Source: Pleurotus djamor (lineage: Eukaryota > Basidiomycota > Agaricomycetes > Agaricales > Pleurotaceae). From it: 39,485 nt of DNA. Numbering within the stretch: position 1 is the first letter of the stretch; each line of letters begins with the position of its first letter. The notes under the pieces were generated by a model. The model did no database searches. It saw nothing but the letters and a program-made list of their open reading frames with translations, and was not told the origin of the DNA. A program made the translations under genes and the position numbers. Below are positions 22,319 through 31,700 of this stretch, in pieces. The stretch lies in the NCBI GenBank assembly GCA_029747585.1, contig JAPEVF010000419.1, forward strand, positions 1 to 39,485, given 5' to 3'.

Positions 22319-23064
22319 TTATGCCTTTGATTCCTTCACGTTGATGATCTCGAAGACTTTGGGGTACGACTTCCCGGAGACATTGGCCAACACGATTGCA
22401 TTGATCGTGCTTCCGGAAAGATCCTCTGGTATCGGGATCCAGATGTCAAAGCTTGGCTCGCCAGGGAGAGGAAGCTTGCCAATCCTGGTGCGTCCACCTT
22501 CATCAAGACGACCACTGTATTCTTGCCCTTTCACCCACTTATTTGGTGTTGCACGGGGGTTGATACCGAGACCTATAAGTCCTATAAAAGTGTGGAAGCT
22601 GAGAAAGGTCTTGTTATCGGCAACGTATCCCACAAACTGGACGCAAGAAGTCAGAGATGAATCAGATTCAAGGAAGCGAGATATGCACGATGATGTTAAT
22701 CGACCATGGACCGCCAACAAAGCTGGTAATTTCATGGGCTGAGGTAAAAGGCGTGCCGCCTTCATGCTTCCCGGTAGCCTCTTGGGCCAGGGGGCCAAGC
22801 GCGATAACCTCTTGATCGGTTAAGCAGAGACGAGCCCAGACCTCATTTGATATTGCCCAGTGGTCCGCTGTCTGGCATATGAGTTTCGTAGGACTAATGA
22901 TATGGGACAATGGCACTTACGAGTGAAGTCACGCTGAACGACAGACTCGGCGACTTTGTCTTTATCCTGAAGACTCAAAGAACCTGAATAGGTAGTCAAG
23001 TCAAGTGCGAACGAGTGGAAGTTTGTTACTCACTGATGAGGGACTCGACGGTGGCCACGGACAT
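22319..23064 (-). CDS. Unrecognised small protein, family B (B2), 196 aa, 4 exons
   Basis: Exons on the minus strand are 23064-23034, 22983-22921, 22867-22689 and 22636-22319, phases 1, 1 and 0, closing at 197 codons. Start MSVATVESLISS. Blocks shared with B1 are SLISSLSL, TPDHW, LTDQEVIALGPLAQE, GGPW, HTFIGLIGLG, WVKG and KLPLPGEPSFDIW. The conservation runs through both halves while linkers differ, as expected for a selected protein family. No signal peptide or membrane segment. Function unknown. It forms a convergent pair with A2, echoing the A1 ... C arrangement at 6.3-10.1 kb. Confidence 0.83.
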
Positions 23065-25269
23065 GATATAAGTATCTGTTTTGGTCTGAAAGGCGTGTTT
23101 GTACGATGGCGGGAGCTGGATGACTACTTGCTCATGGCTAGATTTTATACATATTGACAGCACAGTGGTAGAGAGAGCTACGCATTCAGAAAGCGGTCAG
23201 CAGCACGCTGTCACTAGAACATCGGAAGTAAAAGAGCACCGGAGAAGGTTCATGACTTTCATCATTAATCAGTTCCTGTTGTGTCTTGGCCTGTGGGACG
23301 GCTCCAAGTTTGACAAATCCTGAGAGAATTTGGGAGAGAGTTAGAATGGAGGTAAGCATAGCGCGTTGGAGAGTAAGATGTAAGAACTCGCCGCAATTAA
23401 GGTGGATAAGGTACTTCAGAGCCTGCGAAGACAGCGAGAGACTTGACGAACGTCGAATATAAAAGGCCAGGCCTTGAGCTACTGAGCGATCGATACTCGA
23501 GGTGGCATGCAGTTGTGAGCTGCTGGTTGCTGTGAAGACTCGAGAAGGAAACAGGGATGACAAACGGGAAACGAGCGGAGGGGATCCACCTACAACGATG
23601 GGATAAGCCTCATTTCGGATCTGTCGAATTTCCCGGAGCAGATGCATAGCTTAGGCATCTGTGAGGCCACCAAGGTACGAAGAAGTATTCTGCCTAGGCA
23701 TCGCGCGAATATCACTTCCGAATGGCGTCTTGGAGAAAACCAGTGCTATGTAGCACGCGGCTTGGAAGAATCTGTGTCAAAAACCGACTGGATAGACACA
23801 AACGGTGGAATAATTAGTGCGATGTGGGTGTTGAATATTCTCACTCCGGAGAGACATATCGCCTGAGTCCAAATTGAGTATTCCGGTCTACTCTGAGTTT
23901 GGGGGGCTTCACTCACGCATAAGCTCCACAAGTTCAGAAGCCCAGAAGAAGTATAGCCACTGGGTGGGTCAGGGAGATCCGACGGGCGACGACGGGTAGA
24001 TGTCGATGAACCTCCAACAAGAGAAATCGTGCGATGGCTCAACGTTGGTGCTCCATGTCGTGATAGATGAGATAATTACATGTAGGCATCGCCACGTCGA
24101 ACGGGGGCATGTGCACCATGCGTTTATGACGATTGAATATTGAACGTCAAACGTCCGACCCCCAATGGGCAAAGCGAGATCAATTCTTCACCGCTGTCCT
24201 ATGGTAAAATTGTTGAACTCCATGGAAACATATACTTCGTTTTACGGACGGATTATCTGAGGGTCGCATAAACTTTGCTCGAGGGCATCCTTTCACAGAA
24301 AATTCAAAGAACATACCTCATCCTCGTTCAGCAACTCAATCCCCTCTGATCAACCACCTAGCCGTCACGGACCGACTACATCAATCAGCGGCAAATCAAC
24401 GGGGGCAGGACNAAAAAACCCTCGAGTTTATAGTCATTGAAGTTGTATATGACAGTCATATGAAGGGCTCTTCCGCGCAATTCGTAAGGCCCCAGGCATA
24501 CTTGGACAACCTTGTAAGTAGAACTGAAAATTCGTAGGCTGAACTTGGGCTGAACACAAGTTGAGACGCGCTGAGCTTCTGAGACCCGAGAAATTTCAGA
24601 AAATAGACGGAGTTTGTAAAAGTGTTGATCGTGGGAAGCGCGCCCTGAAACTGTGCACCCCTAGCCCACCAAAGAGGAGGCCATGACACCAAAGAACACG
24701 GTTATTCTCCAGTGTGACGAGCCTTGTGCGTCGTGAGACGGTCATCGTGTTTCAGGTCAGGTTAGAGACTCGAATCGTACGTATCAAGCATGAGAATCTA
24801 CGCCTTCGTCGTCGTCGTCGTCCTCGACTCGACTCGACTCGACTCCAAAAAGGTCCGTGGGGGTTTTTGGAATTTTTGATGGTCTAAATTCGCTGCCTAC
24901 GTCTTGTCGAGGGCGAGTAGCAGCAGCATATTGACCCGCACTACACATAAGCCCTTCCGTTCAAGAAGTGGTGACATTGTATGACCAAAGTCTTTTGGCA
25001 GCCGACATTTACGTATGCAGACACTACCTCAGCCCCCCCTTCGCGAATTCTCGCCTTTTCGCTTTGTTACACCCCAAAGAAATTCCTTGGGCCTAGTTGA
25101 CAAGGCTAATGGGGGGCCTCAGCACCCAGACTCGCATCCTGCCTGTCATTTCCATTTGTGTGAAGTCAGCAGCTTTAGTGTACAACTTGGGAGTCGGTAC
25201 GGCATATTATCGCCTCACGATGCAGTCCATCACTTCACCGCTGCTCGCCGTGTTTCATCTTACAAGCCC
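23065..25269. other. Two-kilobase gene-poor stretch
   Basis: No supported gene. A 153-codon minus-strand frame (23186-23647) is serine- and leucine-rich, within chance length, and unsupported by splice sites or motifs. An undetermined base lies at 24412 next to an A run. A microsatellite lies at about 24806-24846. Confidence 0.4.
24806..24846. repeat. Compound microsatellite (CGT)n then (CGACT)n
   Basis: Five successive CGT units are followed, after a short break, by four CGACT-type pentamers. It is noncoding in this context and likely polymorphic. Confidence 0.85.
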
Positions 25270-25396
25270 GAATACTCGGAAGAGAGTAAGAAAGCGGTTC
25301 TATTTCCTCCTTCTTGCTACTAAGATTCCATATTTTTCCATCGACAGCGCAACCAGACAGTAGTATATGATGTTGATATACCCCAGGCATCCCGAG

Positions 25397-25403
25397 TATT
25401 TAA
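25397..25403 (+). promoter_or_regulatory. TATA-like box (TATTTAA) of peptide gene 1
   Basis: The context GAGTATTTAA is identical in both peptide copies, and the box lies 59 bases before the donor of the leader intron (25463-25514). Conservation in position and sequence supports a real core promoter. Confidence 0.55.
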
Positions 25404-25526
25404 CGACCACTCACTTCACCTCTTCAATCTACAGAGAAGTACCTTCTTCACGTTCAACCTCTGTAAGTCCTAGTGAGATACCCTTGTAGAGCAGCTCTGA
25501 CTCGCCCATCACAGCTATCTATCAGC

Positions 25527-25718
25527 ATGTCCCGCATCGCCACCTTGCTCGTCGTTGTCGTTGCAATTGTCTGTGTCGTTGCCAATCCTGTCCCGGAACC
25601 CAAGGAGGACAACAAAGGTGACGAGTGATATGATCAGGACATCGCCGTCCCCAATCTCTGACAACCTTTCACAGACATCGACCCAAAAGTAATCTGTAGC
25701 TTACTCGGCGGCTGTTAG
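25527..25718 (+). CDS. Tiny secreted peptide precursor 1, 44 aa, 2 coding exons
   Basis: Exons 25527-25617 (91 bases) and 25675-25718 (44 bases) join in phase 1 to 45 codons. The start MSRIATLLVVVVAIVCVVA is a clear signal peptide with likely cleavage after VANA-type small residues, before or at NPVPEP. The mature part is proline- and charge-rich (NPVPEPKEDNK from exon 1), then DIDPKVICSLLGGC from exon 2, ending in Cys with a second Cys six residues earlier, so a small disulfide loop is possible. A leader intron lies at 25463-25514. A second copy at 26837-27025 has the same exon sizes and an identical mature peptide. I do not recognise the family. It has no CaaX end, so it is not a basidiomycete lipopeptide pheromone. 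Function unknown; secretion is inferred. Confidence 0.8.
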
Positions 25719-26564
25719 GAGTGAACAGACGGTTGACTACGTCGAGGCTTGAATACGGATTAGGGTGTCAAAGTATCCCTGTTTTCACGTCAATTCCAGC
25801 GAGAGTTTGTGACATCTTATCATATAACTGGGAGAAGTATAAGAGTAATACCGTCTCAAAAGGGCTTGGACGTATCGAAGAACAGCGTGTATCCTCCAGA
25901 GCAGTCGGAGAATCAGGACACCCCTGTCGACGGCTCTTAGGCTCCGGTATGTCCGAGGCTGAGCGTGCCAAATTTCCCAAAAGTTTCCAACAACCAACAC
26001 CATCTCTACTACGTGCACTTGAAGTTGTATTGAATTTGGTGTACTCTCAGCATCTCGCTCTAGGGCTTTGCACCACCTCTGAGGCCTACAGGAGCCACCT
26101 GTCAAGTTCTTCCCTCACCATATTGCGCAGGGAAACGGCAGACTATGCCCTCACCCCCACACCCTCACGAGAACGTTTGTTCCACGGCGCGTTGAGTCAC
26201 CTTGGAATACGATCACCGTGTTTTACCTTAGGCTAGGGTATCTTTTGGGGGCATCGACGACTCGACCGTTGTCAATGCTTGGATGACGGCTCTCATGTAT
26301 CAAGTATGGCACTGGCTCGACCTCGACCTCAGTTCGACTCTCGGGGACATACACCCGATTTCGAGATTTTTAAACCGTCAACTTGGTTTTTGGACCCTTC
26401 GGTTTGGAGGGCTCGCGCCAAGACCATATGCTAAGCCTGCATGACGCATCTACCTGAAGTGAGCAACGTCAGTTCGTGGAATGAAGACGCATCGATTCTA
26501 GTCCTTCGCTTTATTTCCACTCGCTTCCATGTAAAATGGCTATAGGTCAATGAATTAGTCGACC
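25719..26564. other. Spacer between the two peptide genes
   Basis: A plus-strand frame at 25721-26236 (171 codons) covers the 3' untranslated region of peptide gene 1. Part of that region (GTTTGTGACATCTTAT) has a counterpart downstream of copy 2, which shows it is transcript tail rather than protein-coding. No other gene seen. Confidence 0.5.
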
Positions 26565-26698
26565 TCTTGAGTATTCGGAAGAGAGCAAGTGCGTAATTCT
26601 ATTCATTCTGTCGCATCACCGAGAACCAGACCTTGCCTTTCAATCTGTGGCGAATTGATACGAGCATTCTACGCAGAGATATCTCAGGCTTGCCTGAG

Positions 26699-26705
26699 TA
26701 TTTAA
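26699..26705 (+). promoter_or_regulatory. TATA-like box (TATTTAA) of peptide gene 2
   Basis: Same GAGTATTTAA context as in copy 1, 57 bases before the leader-intron donor at 26763. The leader intron is 26763-26828. Confidence 0.55.
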
Positions 26706-26836
26706 GGAGCATTGAATTCGCCTCTTCTCCACAGAGAAGTACCTTCTTCAAGCTCAGCATCTGTAAGTGTTGAGACTACTTGAATAGCAACCTCCACTCA
26801 CCCATGGTCCCTCTGCATCATACTCTAGCTATCAAC

Positions 26837-27025
26837 ATGTCTCGCATTGCCGCCTTCCTCGTCGCCGTCTTCGTGATTGCAGGTGTTGTTGCCAATCCTG
26901 TCCCGGAACCCAAGGAAGACAATAAAGGTGACGAGTGCCACGTTTATAATCGCCACCCAGATTTCTGACAACGTTACAAAGACATCGACCCCAAAGTGAT
27001 CTGCAGCTTGCTCGGTGGCTGTTAG
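26837..27025 (+). CDS. Tiny secreted peptide precursor 2, 44 aa, 2 coding exons
   Basis: Exons 26837-26927 and 26982-27025 have the same lengths (91 and 44 bases) and phase as copy 1. The signal peptide is MSRIAAFLVAVFVIAGVVA, which differs from copy 1 at seven positions. The mature part is identical to copy 1 at all 25 residues, although seven codons there differ silently and the 54-base intron is largely unlike the copy 1 intron. Signal peptides usually tolerate change, so constraint clearly sits on the mature peptide. Product, receptor and role are unknown. Confidence 0.82.
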
Positions 27026-27320
27026 GAGTGCGAGTGGATTTCCAGTCCCGTCAGCCTCGTACCGTAGTAGCCTTGTCTTCATCCCAGTATGACCATGTCA
27101 AGGGCTTGTGACATTCTATGTAAATGAGGTAAAACATATGATATGAGCATGAATTTGAACTAAAAGAACAGCTGTCCGCTTCCAAGATCAAGTCTAGGAG
27201 CACTCCTATCTGCGCCTCCTATACCTCGAGCCCTCGAACTTGAAGCTTGACTCGCGAACTCCAACCGCCCTCACGCCTCGAGTCCAACACGTTCTGGAGG
27301 TGCATGATGTGCATCCTTTC

Positions 27321-28172
27321 TTAGTGCTTTGAAAATCCCTTGAAGAATCTCCCCAACCAGTTGCTGGCATGCTTTTGACCTTGGGAATCGGGAGTTAATG
27401 CGATGATCAACGTCTCTTTCGACGACTGACGCGACGATGACCTGTGCGACGAGGGATAAGTTGGTAGAATCAAAGTCCCTGGTGGAACCTGTAAACCCGT
27501 CTGCGGGTTTTCCGTTCTTGGTGGTAAGCGGGGCTCTCGTTTGTGGTCTCGCCTGGACGCATGTTCATGTACTCTAGATGGACTGGAATCCGCGCCTAGA
27601 TGCCTCGGTGCCTGCGGCATTAAAGTCCATGATGGCGCCTGGCGCGGAATACCTCTTCTGCGGCTGGCCATCGAGGCTCTTGCCCGTGGAGAGGGTGCAC
27701 ACGCCCTGGGGTCGAAAGGCGATGAGGATGAAGGTCCGCCATTAGGAGGGGGAAGTGTCATGGGTATGTATGTTGATGATGAAGAACACCCGGTTGTTGG
27801 AGGACTTGGGTACCCCTCGTACTCTTTATGAACCCTCTGTGAAGGTAAGTGTCAGTGATGTGACGAGCGACGTGACCCTTACAACAGATTATTCACCGTG
27901 CTTTCAGGGACATATTTGCTACGCTGCTGCTTTGGTCTCTTGATTACAATATCGGCGGGATGCGACGGCTTATCTCTTGGAGGTGGTAACGGCTCGAAAG
28001 GATTTGTGAGTGGGTGCTGGCTGACGCTCTCAACCCATCCAGCTATCCTCGTCGTCTCATCAATATACTTCTGTATATCTTGCGCGAAGTCTGAAGGTTC
28101 GAGGTCGGGATACCCTCGATAATGGCTACGTGTGGTTTCTTCATCAACTGTCCGTTGAGGTGGAAGAATCAT
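27321..28172 (-). CDS. Unrecognised disordered protein, about 263 aa, 2 exons
   Basis: Exons on the minus strand are 28172-27897 and 27836-27321, joined in phase 0 across a 60-base intron (264 codons). The first exon reads MILPPQRTVDEETTRSHYRG and contains DFAQDIQKYIDETTRIAGWV, a likely helix. The second exon is rich in Pro, Ser and Arg, with several RRR/KRE patches, and ends in the amphipathic WLGRFFKGFSKH. I recognise no domain. The start is the first in-frame ATG; an additional upstream exon cannot be excluded. It is divergent from the large gene at 28754, sharing a 581-base intergenic stretch. Confidence 0.6.
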
Positions 28173-28753
28173 TGGGAATCACTAGAAGGTCGAGTACGCG
28201 ACTGAAGGTTATAAAACTTCCCTGTGGCGATTCGAGACTTGGACAGGGCGGCACGAAGAAGTCTTCATCTATGAAATTCCAGAGCTTTCCGTTAGGCAGG
28301 CACTACAAAATCTCGGACCATGCTATTTGCTGGTGAATGCAATGACTGTGCCTGGGATGACCTTAGTGATGATACGCTTAGATATCCAGCTGACCGTGGA
28401 AACTACCATTCCCACAGTCAATGTATTTGAAAGAACCGTGGGCAAACCGTGGGATAGGACGCCCTGACCACTTAGGAGGTATGCAAATACAATCCCTTGA
28501 GCAGAACTCCCGACCTTCAACTGAGATGAGTTGGGCAGTTTTCTCAAGGTTATGTTTCAGTATCTCTCACTTGAGAGTGGGGAAGGATGTCGGCCAAATG
28601 CAAGCCAAATGCCTGCTGTGCAATATGTACGCGTATTTACACACGTGATGTGCACCATAGGGCTTGAGGTGACTCAGGCGTGGGAATAAACAATTCCCCC
28701 CCCTTCCTCCTCCTCGCAACTTATAATTACGCCGAGGTACTCGTTTTGGCAAA
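28173..28753. other. Shared divergent promoter stretch
   Basis: A 581-base stretch between two divergent genes. A strong C/T tract (28692-28715) lies just before the start codon of the plus-strand gene, a common feature of fungal promoters. A minus-strand frame at 28323-28547 is unsupported. Confidence 0.45.
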
Positions 28754-31700
28754 ATGGCCAAACGATCCTCGTCCCAATCTCACTCAAATGCCAAGTCTTC
28801 ATCACCATCCAAGAGGCAGCGCATTGTTACCCCCGTAGCTCTCGATTTTCTCGCCCCCACAGCGTTGACGCCGCAAAGGTCAAGTCAGAGACTGAGGAGG
28901 AGATCTTCGTTTCCTTCCACGGAAAGACCGCGAGCGCCGACGTCACCTGCGGCTTCGACCTCGATTGCTGCATTGTCGCCGTCGCCGACTGCAACGACCA
29001 AGCAGAAGGTCCCCGTGACGCCCTTCAGACCGCCCCCTTCATCTTCGACCACCCCTGCTACCCCTTCACCACTCAGAAGGAGTGTCAGATTGGGCGTATG
29101 CCATTCGCCGAAGTTGACCACTCCGTCCAAAACAAGTTTGAGCCCCCCTTCAGCTGTTGGAAGCAGTGGTCGAAAAGGTAGTAAGAAGTCTCTAGTAGTC
29201 AAACGACACGGCTCAACTTTGGAGAAATCAAATGAGGGGAAGAGGCGGAAGGTAGATGTTGTTGATGTATCAAGTGGGTCGAGGGGAAAGTGGAAAGGAA
29301 AGGCCAAGGCTGTTGGCAAAGTCGAAGGTGCTCCCGACCATGACGAGGACGTAGCTCCGGCTTGCACAAAATCATTATCTCCTTCGCCGCTACCTTCCAC
29401 ATCGTCGCGGCCAATTAACATCGTGACAACCGCATCGAGCTCGACATCCGCTGCGCCTTCGACACCTCCACCTACACCATCATCATCCCGAAATGGAATA
29501 CTTCAAGCTCTTGAGATGACACTCGCCGCGGAAGACGCTTCCGGAATGGCTCGGTCTACACGAAGCGCCTCCAAGAAGAGGAAGGAACTCATGATGAGGA
29601 TGCTCGACGTCGGCGACGGCATCGGTGAGACTTATGACGGCTTCGTAACATATCTCCCATTTACCACTTTTTAGCGTCACCTCTTGCCAATCTGATGGGT
29701 CGAGGCAAGGGCGTGCATGATCCAATTGATGTCAGTGGTCATCCCAGTGGGACCAAGTCATCCTCTGTACCAAGCACTCCAACTCGACTACGCACACTTA
29801 CAACACTTCCTTCAGTAAATCTTACCGCCAACATCAACATCACTACGAGTACCACAATAGTCACGACTTCCATGCCTACGCCAGAGCCGACTGGAAATAC
29901 CTCCGCTGATACAACGTCGAGTTCGATGATGACACGGAGCAGCGAATTGATGAAGGAATCACCTGTCCCATCTACCGTGGCTCGCCCCGCCCTCAAACTC
30001 GCGATCGCACCCATGTTGACGCCCCCCAGTCCCATCCATCTGGATTTGGATATGGAGTCTCCGCTGTCGACGCCTCCGAGCTCACCCCTGTGGCTTGACC
30101 GTGAACACACACAGGAAAATCGCCCTAGTGTCGCTGATGACATACAGGTTGAGAGAGCAATCGCAGATCCAGAACCACTTACTTCCAGCATCGTTGGACC
30201 TAGTGTGTCCGCGGTGTCCACGGCCAGCAGCATCACATCACTCGCCTCAAGTCCCACTCCAGTCGTTGTTCCTTCCTCGGAGCCCGTCCTACTCCATGGT
30301 CCTCCTTCCACCTCTCCTACGAGTCCTGAGCTCGCTAGTGACGGTTCGGGACCATCTGCATCTGAGCCTACGCCAGCTCCAATCCTCTTAGCGCCAGTTG
30401 TAACGGCCGAACCTTCGAGAGACTGTGTCATGAGCAAGTCCAGTCCCGCTCCCTTGATGCCTGCTCCTCCAAATGTCTCACGATCAGTCTCCCCGCCTCT
30501 CAGGTTACGGGAGTTGAAGTTCGATGACGATGATACCAATGGCGTTACTAGTTATCAGGAAACTCAACACATACCACATCCAGTCATTGTGTTAGAGGAG
30601 AGGATTGATTCACTCCCTCTATCGTTGGCTCCTAGTCATGATGGAGGCTATTATGATGAAACTACGGGTGAGTACGTACCCGGCGCTGGGCTTCCTCAAG
30701 TCGGCGTTGAGAACAGGGATGGTCGTGATGAGGATGGCGGCGCAGGTTATCATATGGATGTTGGTGGGAGAAGTAGCGAGATGGGCTTGGATATGACCAT
30801 GAATATGGCCATGAACAATGGAGCCGAATTGGGTGGGGTGAACGACATGGGTGGGGCGATGAATATGGATAACGTTGATATGTCGATGGGTGATATGGAC
30901 ATGAGAGGTTCCGCANGGGGGGTTGTATAACCTTCAGCAACCTAGGATCGAGAAAGGAGATGGCGTTTGGAAGGTGGCTTGTTCATGGCGAGTTTGGGAA
31001 ATGTAAGTCCATCTGGCTGTCGGCACTCTCATGATAACTTACCTTGAGTTCCCGTAGATTGAGGAGATACACTCCCGACACCATTCGAGCCGTTGTTGCG
31101 CAGCAGGCCAATGATTATTATGCCACGCATGGTATGGAGTCGAATGGATTTGCATCGACGTCCAATCCTGACGTTTCTGTTTCTTCAAATCCTCCTATAG
31201 CCAATCCAGCCACCTCTTCCACGACCGAGCTTACTTTGGGGGCAAAGCAGAAAGACAAGGGCACTACCTCCGAAGGGGAGAGTCTCTTGTTGAGCGGGGT
31301 TATCGCGAGGAAGGATAGACCTATCGGTGATGGCGAGAGGGTTAGCGGAGGTAAATGGGGAGGGAATGGCGTTTATGGGGACGATGGCTTGGCCTACATG
31401 TTGGGATATGATGATGACGATGACGAAGACGACGACGATGAAGACGAAGAAGAAGAGACAGACGGTGACGCTGGCTCTTCAAAAGACATTGTCCCGCACA
31501 TGGCCACGTCGTCAGCGCCTAGCTCTTCCTCCTTGGTTTCCTCCAACAATGCTTCTGCATCGACGTCCAACGCCACCTCGCCTCCTTCTCCAACATCGTC
31601 CGAGCTTTCCTTCCATGCCACATCCCCGTCGCCCGCCGAACCGCTTCTCTCATCTTCCTTCCAGTCCTTTCCTTCCTCACCCACTGCGCTCCATCTCCCT

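Larger units (their letters stand above)
25270..25735 (+). repeat. Tandem duplication, copy 1 (peptide gene and flanks)
   Basis: The unit starts around AATACTCGGAAGAGAGTAAG and runs through the promoter, a leader intron, the two coding exons and the first 3' bases CTGTTAGGAGTG. It matches copy 2 at 26565-27030, offset by about 1,310 bases. Exons and core promoter are similar while introns and spacers have diverged. Outer borders are approximate. Confidence 0.75.
26565..27030 (+). repeat. Tandem duplication, copy 2 (peptide gene and flanks)
   Basis: Second copy of the unit at 25270-25735, starting around GTATTCGGAAGAGAGCAAG. Similarity to copy 1 is high in coding exons and around the promoter and low in the introns. 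Borders are approximate. Confidence 0.75.

Noticed and set aside
23186..23647. 153-codon minus-strand frame
   Set aside because: Serine/leucine-rich, no domain, no flanking splice sites that extend it, no paralogue; length is within chance for 39 kb.
25721..26236. 171-codon plus-strand frame after peptide gene 1
   Set aside because: Begins inside the 3' tail of the peptide gene, and part of it has a noncoding counterpart after copy 2.
25527..27025. Peptide genes as mating-type pheromone precursors
   Set aside because: They have a signal peptide and end in GGC rather than a CaaX box, whereas basidiomycete pheromone precursors lack signal peptides and end in CaaX.
29739..30539. 266-codon minus-strand frame (also 28885-29421 and 32669-33205)
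   Set aside because: Antisense to the low-complexity exons of the large plus-strand gene; the repetitive codon bias opens frames on the other strand.
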